Source: Nanobdellota archaeon (GTDB taxonomy: Archaea > Nanobdellota > Nanobdellia > Pacearchaeales > GW2011-AR1). Taken from it: a DNA stretch of 7,553 bases. The position numbers and the translations under genes are program-made. Within the stretch, counting starts at the first letter, position 1. Each line of letters starts with the position of its first letter. The stretch covers positions 1-7,553 of the forward strand of contig JAHISS010000020.1 in NCBI GenBank assembly GCA_018817905.1. The letters run 5' to 3'. Shown here piece by piece: positions 1-5,156 of the stretch. The notes beneath the pieces are model-generated. The model worked only from the letters and a program-made list of their open reading frames with translations. It made no database searches and was not told the DNA's origin.

Positions 1-104
1 ATATAGCGCCTTACAACAGTTGGAATCTTATACGGCATCGTAGCAACATTAAGAGAAAAGCTAGTTCCAAGTTTCAAAGCATCACCAACCATAGTTCTTC
101 CCAT
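1..104 (-). CDS. Partial CDS, N-terminal 34 residues of an unidentified protein, cut by window edge
   Basis: An open frame runs from an ATG at 104 leftwards off the window. It begins MGRTMVGDALKLG and continues through SFSLNVATMPYKIPTVVRRY. An in-frame TAA lies 9 codons upstream of the ATG. The main support for the start is a TATA-like element (TTATAAAA, 134 to 127) centred about 26 bases ahead of the ATG, the spacing expected for a leaderless archaeal transcript and seen at several other genes here. No Shine-Dalgarno element is visible. The fragment has no recognisable motif, and the family cannot be named from 34 residues. It is followed on the opposite side by about 200 bases without a gene. 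The frame could be open by chance, so confidence is moderate; the true length is unknown. Confidence 0.5.
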   Translation of the reverse strand, partial: MGRTMVGDALKLGTSFSLNVATMPYKIPTVVRRY

Positions 105-330
105 AAAATCAAAATCCCAAACGGCTTTTTATAATTAACTAATTCCAGAAAATAGAGAATTATTTTCCCACCAACACAACTTTAACTGACTCAAATAATT
201 ACTAACAAATCCAGTCAACATATCCAGCTTGGTTTTATTATTAATTTTGGAGCTGGCTGAAATTGAAGCTATTTTTTAAAGATTATATGCAAAATTAATT
301 CATTAACATTTGTCTTGGAGGATAATCCCC
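105..330. other. AT-rich intergenic region, no gene seen
   Basis: This stretch separates the partial gene (start at 104) from the stop of the NTase-HEPN gene (331). Both lie on the minus strand, so it holds the promoter of the former (near 130) and the 3' region of the latter. No frame of useful length and no tRNA-like or CRISPR-like pattern was seen. The 3' region contains TTCATTAAC at 299-307, a 9-mer that recurs at 5772-5780 downstream of another minus-strand gene. The 13-mer TAATTAACTAATT at 132-144 recurs at 3673-3685, but it is low in complexity. Confidence 0.6.
125..136 (-). promoter_or_regulatory. Candidate archaeal TATA box for the partial CDS at 104
   Basis: On the minus strand this reads AATTATAAAAAG. 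The core TTATAAAA is centred near 130, about 26 bases before the ATG at 104. That places the expected transcription start at or next to the start codon. Confidence 0.45.
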
Positions 331-1212
331 TTACAGCTTAGCTGCCTTCTTTTCATTAAGAATTCTTTCAATAATCCTCGTCATCTCGCCCAAAAACTTC
401 TCGGCAAGTTCCTGCCACTCGTCAATTTCCTGCCCTTTCATGCTTCCAACTTTTTGATGAGAAATCTCCTTGTGCAGGGAAAACAATTCTTTCACGCCTT
501 TAACATAGCCCATCTTCAGCATGCCAGAATCAACAAAAGTTTCTTTCAACATTTCTGGGATGTGTTCTGGCGAAGGAGGCATTTTCCCAGCAGTCATCAA
601 AGCTGCTTGCGCAGAATCAACAACTGCCCAGTAAGTGCCTTCAATCGCACCCATCTCAGCAATCTGGCTCCGCGCCAAATGTCCTGGAACTCTGTGCAGA
701 GCGGCATTCACAGCTTCAGGAGTTGATTTAATTTTTCCCCTTAACAGCAATGCCTTAATCGGATTAAAGAACCCACCATAATCAATAAGCGCCTCGCCGT
801 ATCTCAAGATGTTTATAACAACTGGATCGCCATACAATAAATCCTGCCACCACGTCGTGAGCTTAACAGTATTCACATGAAGTTCTTTTCCATATTCCTG
901 TGCAGTGATTAATTTTCCAAGCTCCTCACGATACCAAGAGACTAATTTCAAATCCCATTCAATTGCAGCGTCGTCAACAATCAAAATAATATCAATATCA
1001 GAACCTAAGTCAGCCTGTCCGACCTTTGCTTGAGAGCCAAACAAAACCGACGCCTTAACAACTTTATCAAACTTTTCATGCACCTTCATCGCAAAATCCA
1101 TTGCAATTTCCTTCTCATTCCTCAAAAGCTTCCGCACTAGCGGCGCAGCCCGCGACTTCCGAACAACTTTCCCCTTACCAGAATGTTTTCCTTTTACAAC
1201 TTTTTTAGCCAT
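331..1212 (-). CDS. Single-chain nucleotidyltransferase with C-terminal HEPN-like domain (293 aa)
   Basis: Probable nucleotidyltransferase of the DNA polymerase beta superfamily fused to a HEPN-type helical bundle. Residues 1-28 are a Lys/Arg-rich tail. The NTase signature is clear at about 55-78: LFGSQAKVGQADLGSDIDII, with Gly59-Ser60 and the metal-binding pair Asp72/Asp74. The usual third carboxylate is not obvious; the matching strand (ELHVNTVKL, about 110-118) carries Asn. From about 165 to 290 the helices match the HEPN pattern, including a YWAVVDSAQAALMTAGK helix and the ETFVDSGML turn. Where HEPN proteins normally have Rx4-6H, this one reads LFSLHKEISHQ (243-253), so RNase activity is doubtful. 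Start: ATG at 1212 is preferred over an in-frame GTG at 1218, because AGGTGA lies at 1220-1215 just ahead of it, although the 2-base gap is tight. A TATA box is centred near 1253. NTase and HEPN are usually encoded by two genes in toxin-antitoxin pairs; here they are one chain. The substrate is unknown. The NTase call is strong and the HEPN call is by eye. Confidence 0.85.
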   Translation of the reverse strand: MAKKVVKGKHSGKGKVVRKSRAAPLVRKLLRNEKEIAMDFAMKVHEKFDKVVKASVLFGSQAKVGQADLGSDIDIILIVDDAAIEWDLKLVSWYREELGKLITAQEYGKELHVNTVKLTTWWQDLLYGDPVVINILRYGEALIDYGGFFNPIKALLLRGKIKSTPEAVNAALHRVPGHLARSQIAEMGAIEGTYWAVVDSAQAALMTAGKMPPSPEHIPEMLKETFVDSGMLKMGYVKGVKELFSLHKEISHQKVGSMKGQEIDEWQELAEKFLGEMTRIIERILNEKKAAKL

Positions 1213-1248
1213 CTTCACCTTTTTTGCTTACAAAAATAAGCATAAGAT

Positions 1249-1260
1249 GTTTTTAAAGTT
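1249..1260 (-). promoter_or_regulatory. Archaeal BRE/TATA promoter of the NTase-HEPN gene
   Basis: The minus strand reads AACTTTAAAAAC, with a TATA core TTTAAAAA centred at about 1253. The ATG at 1212 is about 41 bases downstream. With a start about 25 bases from the TATA box, the message would carry a leader of roughly 15 bases that includes the AGGTGA element. The motif is nearly identical to those at 3391-3401 and 5672-5683. Confidence 0.65.
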
Positions 1261-1491
1261 TCCTTTTGGAGTTTGATTGTGAACCACTAGAGATTAAAGT
1301 CCTGAACATCAACCCGAATCATATCCCTATCAGCACAGGAAGGTTTGATATCATAATCTGTGGGGGGAAATAATTTTCAACAACTTTTTCTTTCATTAAT
1401 TCCTTCTCTAAATATCTGTTTTTCTTCAAGCGAAGAATCTTGACGAAGTCAGATTCAGAGCTAATATCTCGAGCAGCTTCCTGCGAGCTAT
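1261..1491. other. Intergenic region downstream of the TIM-barrel gene
   Basis: This is the 3' region of the TIM-barrel gene and lies upstream of the NTase-HEPN promoter. It holds one copy of a 16-base exact repeat (1390-1405) and a small inverted repeat, TTCTTC-AAGC-GAAGAA (1422-1437), with no T-run beside it. One minus-strand frame stays open from the TIM-barrel stop down to 1319 (57 codons; it ends NYFPPQIMISNLPVLIGI), but it lacks a convincing start and is not called as a gene. There is no clear poly-T terminator. Confidence 0.5.
1390..1405 (-). repeat. 16-base direct repeat, copy 1 (AAGGAATTAATGAAAG)
   Basis: The minus strand reads AAGGAATTAATGAAAG, identical over 16 bases to 5781-5796. 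The bases on each side differ. Both copies lie downstream of a minus-strand gene, about 90 bases past the TIM-barrel stop here and about 30 bases past the stop of the 508-residue gene in the other case. Confidence 0.6.
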
Positions 1492-3369
1492 TTACTCCAT
1501 CGGCGTCCCGCCAACGCGCGACCTCCCAGCCATCTGCCCGCCAAGTTCTGTCGGCAGATTTGAAAATCCAGAACCATACATTGAAAAATGCTGCTCTGGC
1601 AAGGTCTGCCCGTAACCAGTAGAATAACCGCCTGAAGTTCCATACGCCTGATTCCAAGAAGGAGCCATTTGCATTGAATAAATCGGCGAACCAAAAGCGC
1701 GAAGCGTTTCTGCAAACGGCGTCTGATTCCCAAATGCCTGCGGCCCAAACCACGTCCCGGTCTCAATAACTTTCTTAACTTTTTTGTTATACTTCTCTAT
1801 CGCTTCAAGCATCGGCTTTATCGGAACATTTCCCATTCCCATCGGAAGTTCTGTATGCTCCATTCCAAAATTATCAGAAAGATGAACATGCTTTACAAAC
1901 GGCGCGATTTTTTCTGTCTCCCTAACAATGTCTTTCCCGCTGTAGCCCAAACCCCGAAGCATATTAATATGCCCAACATCCCATGTCGCTCCAATTAATT
2001 TCTCTGCCTGCGCCTCTGCGTTGCCCTCTGAAAGATGCGCTTCTTTCACAAGTTTATCTTTCAGTTTGCGACGAGATTCTTTAATAATTGAACGAAGGTC
2101 TTCTGCCCTGCTCATACCTGAGCTTTCTCTAGCAGCACCTGCCGGCGGATTTTCAACGCTGATTATCGGAGCAGTGTCTTTGAACTTTTTGTAAGACTCC
2201 AAAGCAAGATTTGAAAATGTCTCTGAAGATTTATCAACTGCAAAATCCCTCAGCGGCTTCAACGCTTTCGGCGGCTTAATCGAACGCAAAACATTAACTC
2301 CCTTGATAAGCACATTTCCAAATTCCTGGAGATTTTCGACATCCTCCAACTTATCCAGCGCCGGCGCAATTTCCTTCCGAAACTTGTTAAGCTTCTCCAA
2401 ATCATCCTTGTTCTTATTTGCCTTTGCAACTTCATACGCCTGATTAAAAACATTTTGCAAATCCTGATACGATTCTCTCAAGTAAGTGTCGCCATGAACA
2501 AGAGCATTCATTTGAGTCTCTGCAAATTTTTTCTCCTGCTCTTCCAAAACATCAAGTTCTTCTGAAAAGTTCTTTCCTTTCAAAAATTTCTCATACATTT
2601 TCAAAGCTGTTTTTTTGCCTTCATCTTTCCCCAAAACATCTCTAACAACTCCAGTGCCCTGATTCGCATGATAAGAAATTGTAAAAAGCTGCTTAAACCA
2701 CGCCTCCTTGTTCTGCTTGTCAATGATTTCATTTATCGCCTTGATTTGTCCTTCTGGCGTAGAATAACCTTCTTCCTTGCTCTTGAAATAATCCGGCTTT
2801 ATCGGAACATTGGCAAACTTCCCCGACGCCTCGTCAACAACCCAGAACTCTTTAATCTCTTCCTTCCCTGTCTTCTCGTTGAAAATTCTTGTCTCTGGTT
2901 CTGGAAGCCCTGCTGCAGAATGAAAAGTAACAATCACGTTCCCGTCTGGCTCAAGCTTGTGCGCACGCTTAACAGCGCTCCACATTTGCCTCTCCGCCTG
3001 CCTGCGATGACCCTCATTCCAACCCTGCCTTGCTCCTGTCGGCTCAATAACCGGCCCATGAAAAGTCAACTCTGCTCCGGCAAGTTTCTTCAACCTTTCA
3101 ATCTCTTTCAAATGCTGCTCTGGAACTGCCTCCCACGTCGCTGCAGTCACAGCAGTAACTTCAATATTTTTTGCTCCTGTGCTCAGCTTGTCAGAAACCG
3201 CCTTCAACTGATTAGATGTCCGCGGGTCTGTCGTCAAAGAAAACTCAGAAATCTTCGGCCCATAGCCCTGCTTAAAACCAACAGAAAACTCTTTCCCATA
3301 TTCAGCATCAAGACCATAATCAGCTCCGCCGTAAAAATTGTTCGTTGGATATTTCACTTCATCAGCCAT
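1492..3369 (-). CDS. Xylose-isomerase/endonuclease-IV-like TIM-barrel protein with long insertion and low-complexity tail (625 aa)
   Basis: Probable metal-dependent enzyme of the xylose-isomerase-like TIM-barrel superfamily (which includes AP endonuclease IV and sugar isomerases). Numbering from ATG 3369: early barrel strands about 40-155, with His104 (LTFHGP) and His150 (VTFHSA). A Lys/Glu-rich, mostly helical insertion spans about 160-395. The barrel resumes with ISVENPP (Glu406), TWDVGH (Asp464, His467), HVHLSDN (His496, Asp499), EHTELPMGMG (His505) and VIETG (Glu536). These are the positions where the family places metal ligands and catalytic acids, so an active site is likely. Residues 560-625 form a tail rich in Gly, Tyr, Ser, Gln and Met, probably disordered. 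Family members are usually about 250-300 residues, so this is twice normal size. Start: ATG 3369 is chosen over an in-frame TTG at 3378 because a TATA box lies 25 bases upstream of the ATG, implying a leaderless message. No signal peptide or membrane segment. The substrate (DNA or sugar) cannot be decided. Confidence 0.85.
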   Translation of the reverse strand: MADEVKYPTNNFYGGADYGLDAEYGKEFSVGFKQGYGPKISEFSLTTDPRTSNQLKAVSDKLSTGAKNIEVTAVTAATWEAVPEQHLKEIERLKKLAGAELTFHGPVIEPTGARQGWNEGHRRQAERQMWSAVKRAHKLEPDGNVIVTFHSAAGLPEPETRIFNEKTGKEEIKEFWVVDEASGKFANVPIKPDYFKSKEEGYSTPEGQIKAINEIIDKQNKEAWFKQLFTISYHANQGTGVVRDVLGKDEGKKTALKMYEKFLKGKNFSEELDVLEEQEKKFAETQMNALVHGDTYLRESYQDLQNVFNQAYEVAKANKNKDDLEKLNKFRKEIAPALDKLEDVENLQEFGNVLIKGVNVLRSIKPPKALKPLRDFAVDKSSETFSNLALESYKKFKDTAPIISVENPPAGAARESSGMSRAEDLRSIIKESRRKLKDKLVKEAHLSEGNAEAQAEKLIGATWDVGHINMLRGLGYSGKDIVRETEKIAPFVKHVHLSDNFGMEHTELPMGMGNVPIKPMLEAIEKYNKKVKKVIETGTWFGPQAFGNQTPFAETLRAFGSPIYSMQMAPSWNQAYGTSGGYSTGYGQTLPEQHFSMYGSGFSNLPTELGGQMAGRSRVGGTPME

Positions 3370-3390
3370 GCAAGACAAAGTTAAAGAATT

Positions 3391-3401
3391 TATTTAAAGT
3401 T
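3391..3401 (-). promoter_or_regulatory. Archaeal BRE/TATA promoter of the TIM-barrel gene
   Basis: The minus strand reads AACTTTAAATA, with core TTTAAATA centred near 3394. The ATG at 3369 lies about 25 bases downstream, where transcription should begin. A leaderless message is expected, which decides the ATG over the upstream TTG. Confidence 0.7.
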
Positions 3402-3688
3402 ATTGATTTCCTTTTAGTCTTCGTTTTTGTTAGAACTCAAAGAATAACAAGATTATTTTCCCAACCCTGCTCATGACCACGCACGCCATTGATTACAAAA
3501 TACTCCACACGTAACATGCTCGCCCCGGCCACCAAACCTTTTCTGTTTAACTATTATTGAATTAATCTTGGAGCGTAGCGATTATGAATCTGGCTATTTG
3601 TTCAGTTGTATCTAAAAATTAAACAGGCAAACTAATCTTCGCATACTGCATTCTTTCAGTCTTCCAAAAGATTAATTAACTAATTTTT
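3402..3688. other. Divergent intergenic spacer with a GC-rich block and no confirmed gene
   Basis: This is the spacer between the divergently transcribed TIM-barrel and phosphatase genes. Most of it is AT-rich. The stretch from about 3470 to 3545 is clearly richer in G and C, including GCTCGCCCCGGCCACC near 3518-3533. On the minus strand a small frame, ATG 3517 to TGA 3437 (26 residues, MLRVEYFVINGVRGHEQGWE then NNLVIL), crosses that block. On the plus strand only a 13-codon frame is present. I could not fold the block into a tRNA, SRP RNA, RNase P RNA or 5S rRNA. A structured RNA, a small gene or a decayed conserved element are all possible. Confidence 0.5.
3437..3517 (-). CDS. Doubtful small ORF (26 aa) across the GC-rich intergenic block
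   Basis: An ATG at 3517 opens a 26-codon frame ending at TGA 3439-3437. Upstream in frame, back to a TAG, it could be extended through TTG or GTG codons by about ten residues. No good Shine-Dalgarno element is seen, and a weak TATA-like AATAATAGTTAAA lies about 35 bases upstream. The block's base composition resembles the coding regions here rather than the spacers, which is the only positive sign. It may instead mark a structured RNA or a fragment of a larger gene. No function is suggested. Confidence 0.2.
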   Translation of the reverse strand: MLRVEYFVINGVRGHEQGWENNLVIL

Positions 3689-3698
3689 CTTTATTTGA
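3688..3698 (+). promoter_or_regulatory. Weak candidate TATA box of the phosphatase gene
   Basis: The sequence TCTTTATTTGA centred near 3693 is about 22 bases ahead of the ATG at 3715. It is less close to consensus than the minus-strand promoters, but no better candidate lies in the usual window. No Shine-Dalgarno element precedes this gene, so a leaderless or near-leaderless message fits. Confidence 0.35.
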
Positions 3699-3714
3699 TA
3701 AGAAAAAAGTTACA

Positions 3715-4347
3715 ATGAAAATTTATATAATTCGCCATGCGCAATCGAAAAGAAATGCAAAAATGGAATCAAAAGAAGATGCAGAATTGACCGAAGTTGG
3801 AGAAGAGCAGGCAAGACGGCTCGGTGAGTTTTTTCACGATGTAAATCTCGACAGAATTTATTGCAGTCCGCTAAAAAGAGCCAAGACAACTCTTGAAAAA
3901 ATAAAACACTTAGTTAAAGATGTGCCAATTTCATATTCCAAAAAAATAATTGAAATTAAAATGGGTAAATATGGGAAAGGTGGAAAAGATGACTGGAGAG
4001 GTTATTTTAAAGAAGCTGTTGAATCTGGGGTTCCTTATCATCTCCACAGACCGAAAGGCGGCGAAAGTTTACAGGAGTGTTATAACCGAGCTGGCAAATT
4101 CTATCTTAGTTTATTAAAAAAACATTCCGGAAAAGACAGCATCTTGCTCGTAGGGCATGGCTTTTTCTCAATGTATCTAATATTAAATGCTCTCGGTCTT
4201 GATTTATTTGAAGGCAAATATTACCAGCTGAGCAATGCGAGCGTTTCAACATTGGAAATTGATAAAAATGCAAAAATAAAAAACTTTCACGTTAATGATT
4301 ATCACCACTTAATCCGCGCGGGGATGAAGATGAAAGGTGTGAAATAA
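3715..4347 (+). CDS. Histidine phosphatase (phosphoglycerate mutase-like) family protein, 210 aa
   Basis: Phosphatase or mutase of the histidine phosphatase superfamily, branch 1, which works through a phospho-histidine intermediate. Catalytic pieces are all visible: the RHAQSKRN motif at 7-14 with Arg7 and nucleophile His8; Arg55 in YCSPLKRAKTTL; the probable acid Glu80 in IIEIKMGKYGKG; the family's GGES segment at 115-118; and the second core His148 in LLVGHG. Its length is normal for the family. There is no signal peptide or membrane segment, so it should be cytosolic. The substrate cannot be told: such proteins act on phosphosugars, phosphoglycerate, cobalamin or nucleotide precursors. 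It is the only plus-strand gene in the window, monocistronic, divergent from the TIM-barrel gene and convergent with the DUF2283 gene, with just 7 bases between the two stop codons. Confidence 0.93.
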   Translation: MKIYIIRHAQSKRNAKMESKEDAELTEVGEEQARRLGEFFHDVNLDRIYCSPLKRAKTTLEKIKHLVKDVPISYSKKIIEIKMGKYGKGGKDDWRGYFKEAVESGVPYHLHRPKGGESLQECYNRAGKFYLSLLKKHSGKDSILLVGHGFFSMYLILNALGLDLFEGKYYQLSNASVSTLEIDKNAKIKNFHVNDYHHLIRAGMKMKGVK

Positions 4348-4354
4348 AAAAATC
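4342..4354 (-). terminator. Poly-T terminator candidate after the toxin-antitoxin operon
   Basis: Read on the minus strand, the DUF2283 stop codon is followed by GATTTTTTTATTT, with a run of seven T (4352 to 4346). Archaeal transcription commonly ends in T-rich tracts without a hairpin. The tract overlaps the last codons of the convergent phosphatase gene. Confidence 0.5.
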
Positions 4355-4564
4355 TTACTTTGCTGAAACAACTGAACTCAAAAATTTATTTGAAAGATTC
4401 TTACTCGCGTCAAGTATTTCAATACCAATAAGTTTCCCCCCACTGTCAAAATCCAAGATTATGTTTCCATTTACTTCGATGGTCTTAGCAACTTCGCCTT
4501 CGCCGATTTCTTCTTTTGCATAAATATACGATGCATCAACCTCTTTATCAATTTCTATTTTCAT
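4355..4564 (-). CDS. DUF2283 family protein, third gene of the toxin operon (69 aa)
   Basis: The opening MKIEIDKEVDASYIYAKE followed by a central NGNIILDFDSGGKLIGIEIL is the pattern of DUF2283, a family of small proteins of about 60-80 residues with unknown biochemical role. The length is normal. The ATG at 4564 is the first possible start after an in-frame TGA, and it matches the family's N-terminus. A strong Shine-Dalgarno-like GGAGGT lies at 4584-4579, with an unusually long 14-base gap to the ATG. It follows the MazF-like toxin by 23 bases on the same strand and ends at a T-run, so it is probably the last gene of that operon. I recall DUF2283 genes next to RelE/DUF4258-like small proteins elsewhere, which would make it an accessory or antitoxin-like partner. 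That role is inference here. Confidence 0.82.
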   Translation of the reverse strand: MKIEIDKEVDASYIYAKEEIGEGEVAKTIEVNGNIILDFDSGGKLIGIEILDASKNLSNKFLSSVVSAK

Positions 4565-4578
4565 TGTTCAACTTTCCA

Positions 4579-4584
4579 ACCTCC
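4579..4584 (-). promoter_or_regulatory. Shine-Dalgarno-like site ahead of DUF2283
   Basis: GGAGGT on the minus strand, in the 23-base gap after the toxin stop. It is the strongest match to an archaeal ribosome binding site in this operon, but it stands 14 bases from the ATG, farther than usual. Confidence 0.45.
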
Positions 4585-4587
4585 ACG

Positions 4588-4920
4588 TTAACCACAAAAA
4601 ATCTCCTTCAACTTCTTATTAATTTCATCCTTACTTAACAAAGCAGAAACTTCTCCGATTTTGCTCTTAATCAAACTTTGATGAAGTGTAAAAACCATAT
4701 CAAAATAAATAAAAGAATCAAAACGGACATCTCCAATGCAAGATATCTTTGGCAAGATAACTTCATATTTTTGGAATTTTCTTCTTTTTGTTGTAATTTG
4801 GCACAAAATATTATTTTCGCCTTCGAGAGATTTGATAATAAGAGCTGGACGTTTTTTAGTTTCTGATAAATCTGAAAAAGGAAAATCCACTAATACAATG
4901 TCGAACTTTTTGAACCTCAT
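4588..4920 (-). CDS. MazF/PemK-type endoribonuclease toxin (110 aa)
   Basis: Predicted growth-inhibiting toxin that cuts RNA. The N-terminus, FDIVLVDFPFSDLSETKKRP followed by ALII, is the classic MazF/PemK strand-loop-strand with the conserved KRPALI segment; Arg25 is the expected catalytic residue. A second conserved block, LCQITTKRR (39-47), sits where MazF proteins carry their catalytic Thr or Ser. The C-terminal GEVSALLSKDEINKKLKEIF matches the family's last strand and helix. The length of 110 residues is typical. The start ATG (4920-4918) overlaps the antitoxin stop as ATGA, so translation is probably coupled. No separate Shine-Dalgarno element is visible. DUF2283 follows 23 bases later. 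RNA target sequence cannot be predicted from this. Confidence 0.9.
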   Translation of the reverse strand: MRFKKFDIVLVDFPFSDLSETKKRPALIIKSLEGENNILCQITTKRRKFQKYEVILPKISCIGDVRFDSFIYFDMVFTLHQSLIKSKIGEVSALLSKDEINKKLKEIFCG

Positions 4921-5111
4921 TGTAAATATGCAAAAGCTTTTTCATCTTCTGGGGACAACCATGACTCGCCCAGCAATCCCTCATCAGCCAACACTTCAGC
5001 ATTTTCCCAATCTAACGCTACATTCCCGTTTTCTCTAATTAGATGAACCTGCTGCTGCAAATTTTGGATAGCTGCATAGATTTTTTCTAAAGTTATTTGT
5101 TCTTGCTCCAT
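4917..5111 (-). CDS. Small antitoxin-like protein preceding the MazF-type toxin (64 aa)
   Basis: A 64-residue acidic protein placed immediately upstream of the toxin, sharing the ATGA overlap. Residues about 5-26 (QITLEKIYAAIQNLQQQVHLI) should form an amphipathic, possibly coiled-coil helix suited to dimerisation. The C-terminal part, rich in Glu, Asp and Trp and ending LGESWLSPEDEKAFAYLQ, resembles the acidic tails by which MazE-like antitoxins wrap their toxin. I do not recognise a named DNA-binding fold, so the antitoxin role rests mainly on position, size and overlap. A TATA element about 26 bases ahead of the ATG suggests a leaderless message and a promoter for the whole three-gene operon. 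No inverted repeat that would make an obvious operator was seen. Confidence 0.8.
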   Translation of the reverse strand: MEQEQITLEKIYAAIQNLQQQVHLIRENGNVALDWENAEVLADEGLLGESWLSPEDEKAFAYLQ

Positions 5112-5131
5112 ATTATAACGATAAAACTCAG

Positions 5132-5143
5132 ATTAATAAAATT
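5132..5143 (-). promoter_or_regulatory. TATA box of the antitoxin-toxin-DUF2283 operon
   Basis: The minus strand reads AATTTTATTAAT, centred near 5137, about 26 bases before the antitoxin ATG at 5111. It lies in the 45-base gap after the stop of the 164-residue gene, so the operon can be expressed independently of its upstream neighbour. Confidence 0.5.
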
Positions 5144-5156
5144 ATCTATCTCTCCG

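Noticed and set aside
132..144. 13-mer TAATTAACTAATT shared with 3673-3685
   Set aside because: Pure AT-rich low-complexity sequence in two spacers; expected by chance far more readily than the 16-base repeat.
310..726. 138-codon plus-strand open frame opposite the NTase-HEPN gene
   Set aside because: Antisense shadow with no motif and no promoter; the minus-strand protein carries the NTase signature.
1213..1218. GTG start at 1218 for the NTase-HEPN gene
   Set aside because: The GTG forms part of the AGGTGA ribosome-binding-like element; ATG at 1212 is the better start.
1422..1437. Inverted repeat TTCTTC-AAGC-GAAGAA as a terminator
   Set aside because: A 6-base stem of mostly A-T pairs with no T-run after it on the relevant strand; archaeal termination does not need such a hairpin.
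1319..1753. 144-codon minus-strand frame overlapping the TIM-barrel C-terminus
   Set aside because: The overlapping part is an out-of-frame shadow with a Trp/Phe/Arg-rich translation. Only the portion past the stop was kept, as a low-interest finding.
2668..3384. 238-codon plus-strand open frame opposite the TIM-barrel gene
   Set aside because: It lies antisense to a gene with clear family motifs, and its translation is rich in Arg, Leu, Pro, Cys and Trp with no motif. It is a shadow of the real gene.
3455..3545. tRNA, SRP RNA, RNase P RNA or 5S rRNA in the GC-rich block
   Set aside because: No T-loop or anticodon-arm pattern, no SRP or RNase P signature sequence, and no cloverleaf or long stem could be drawn on either strand.
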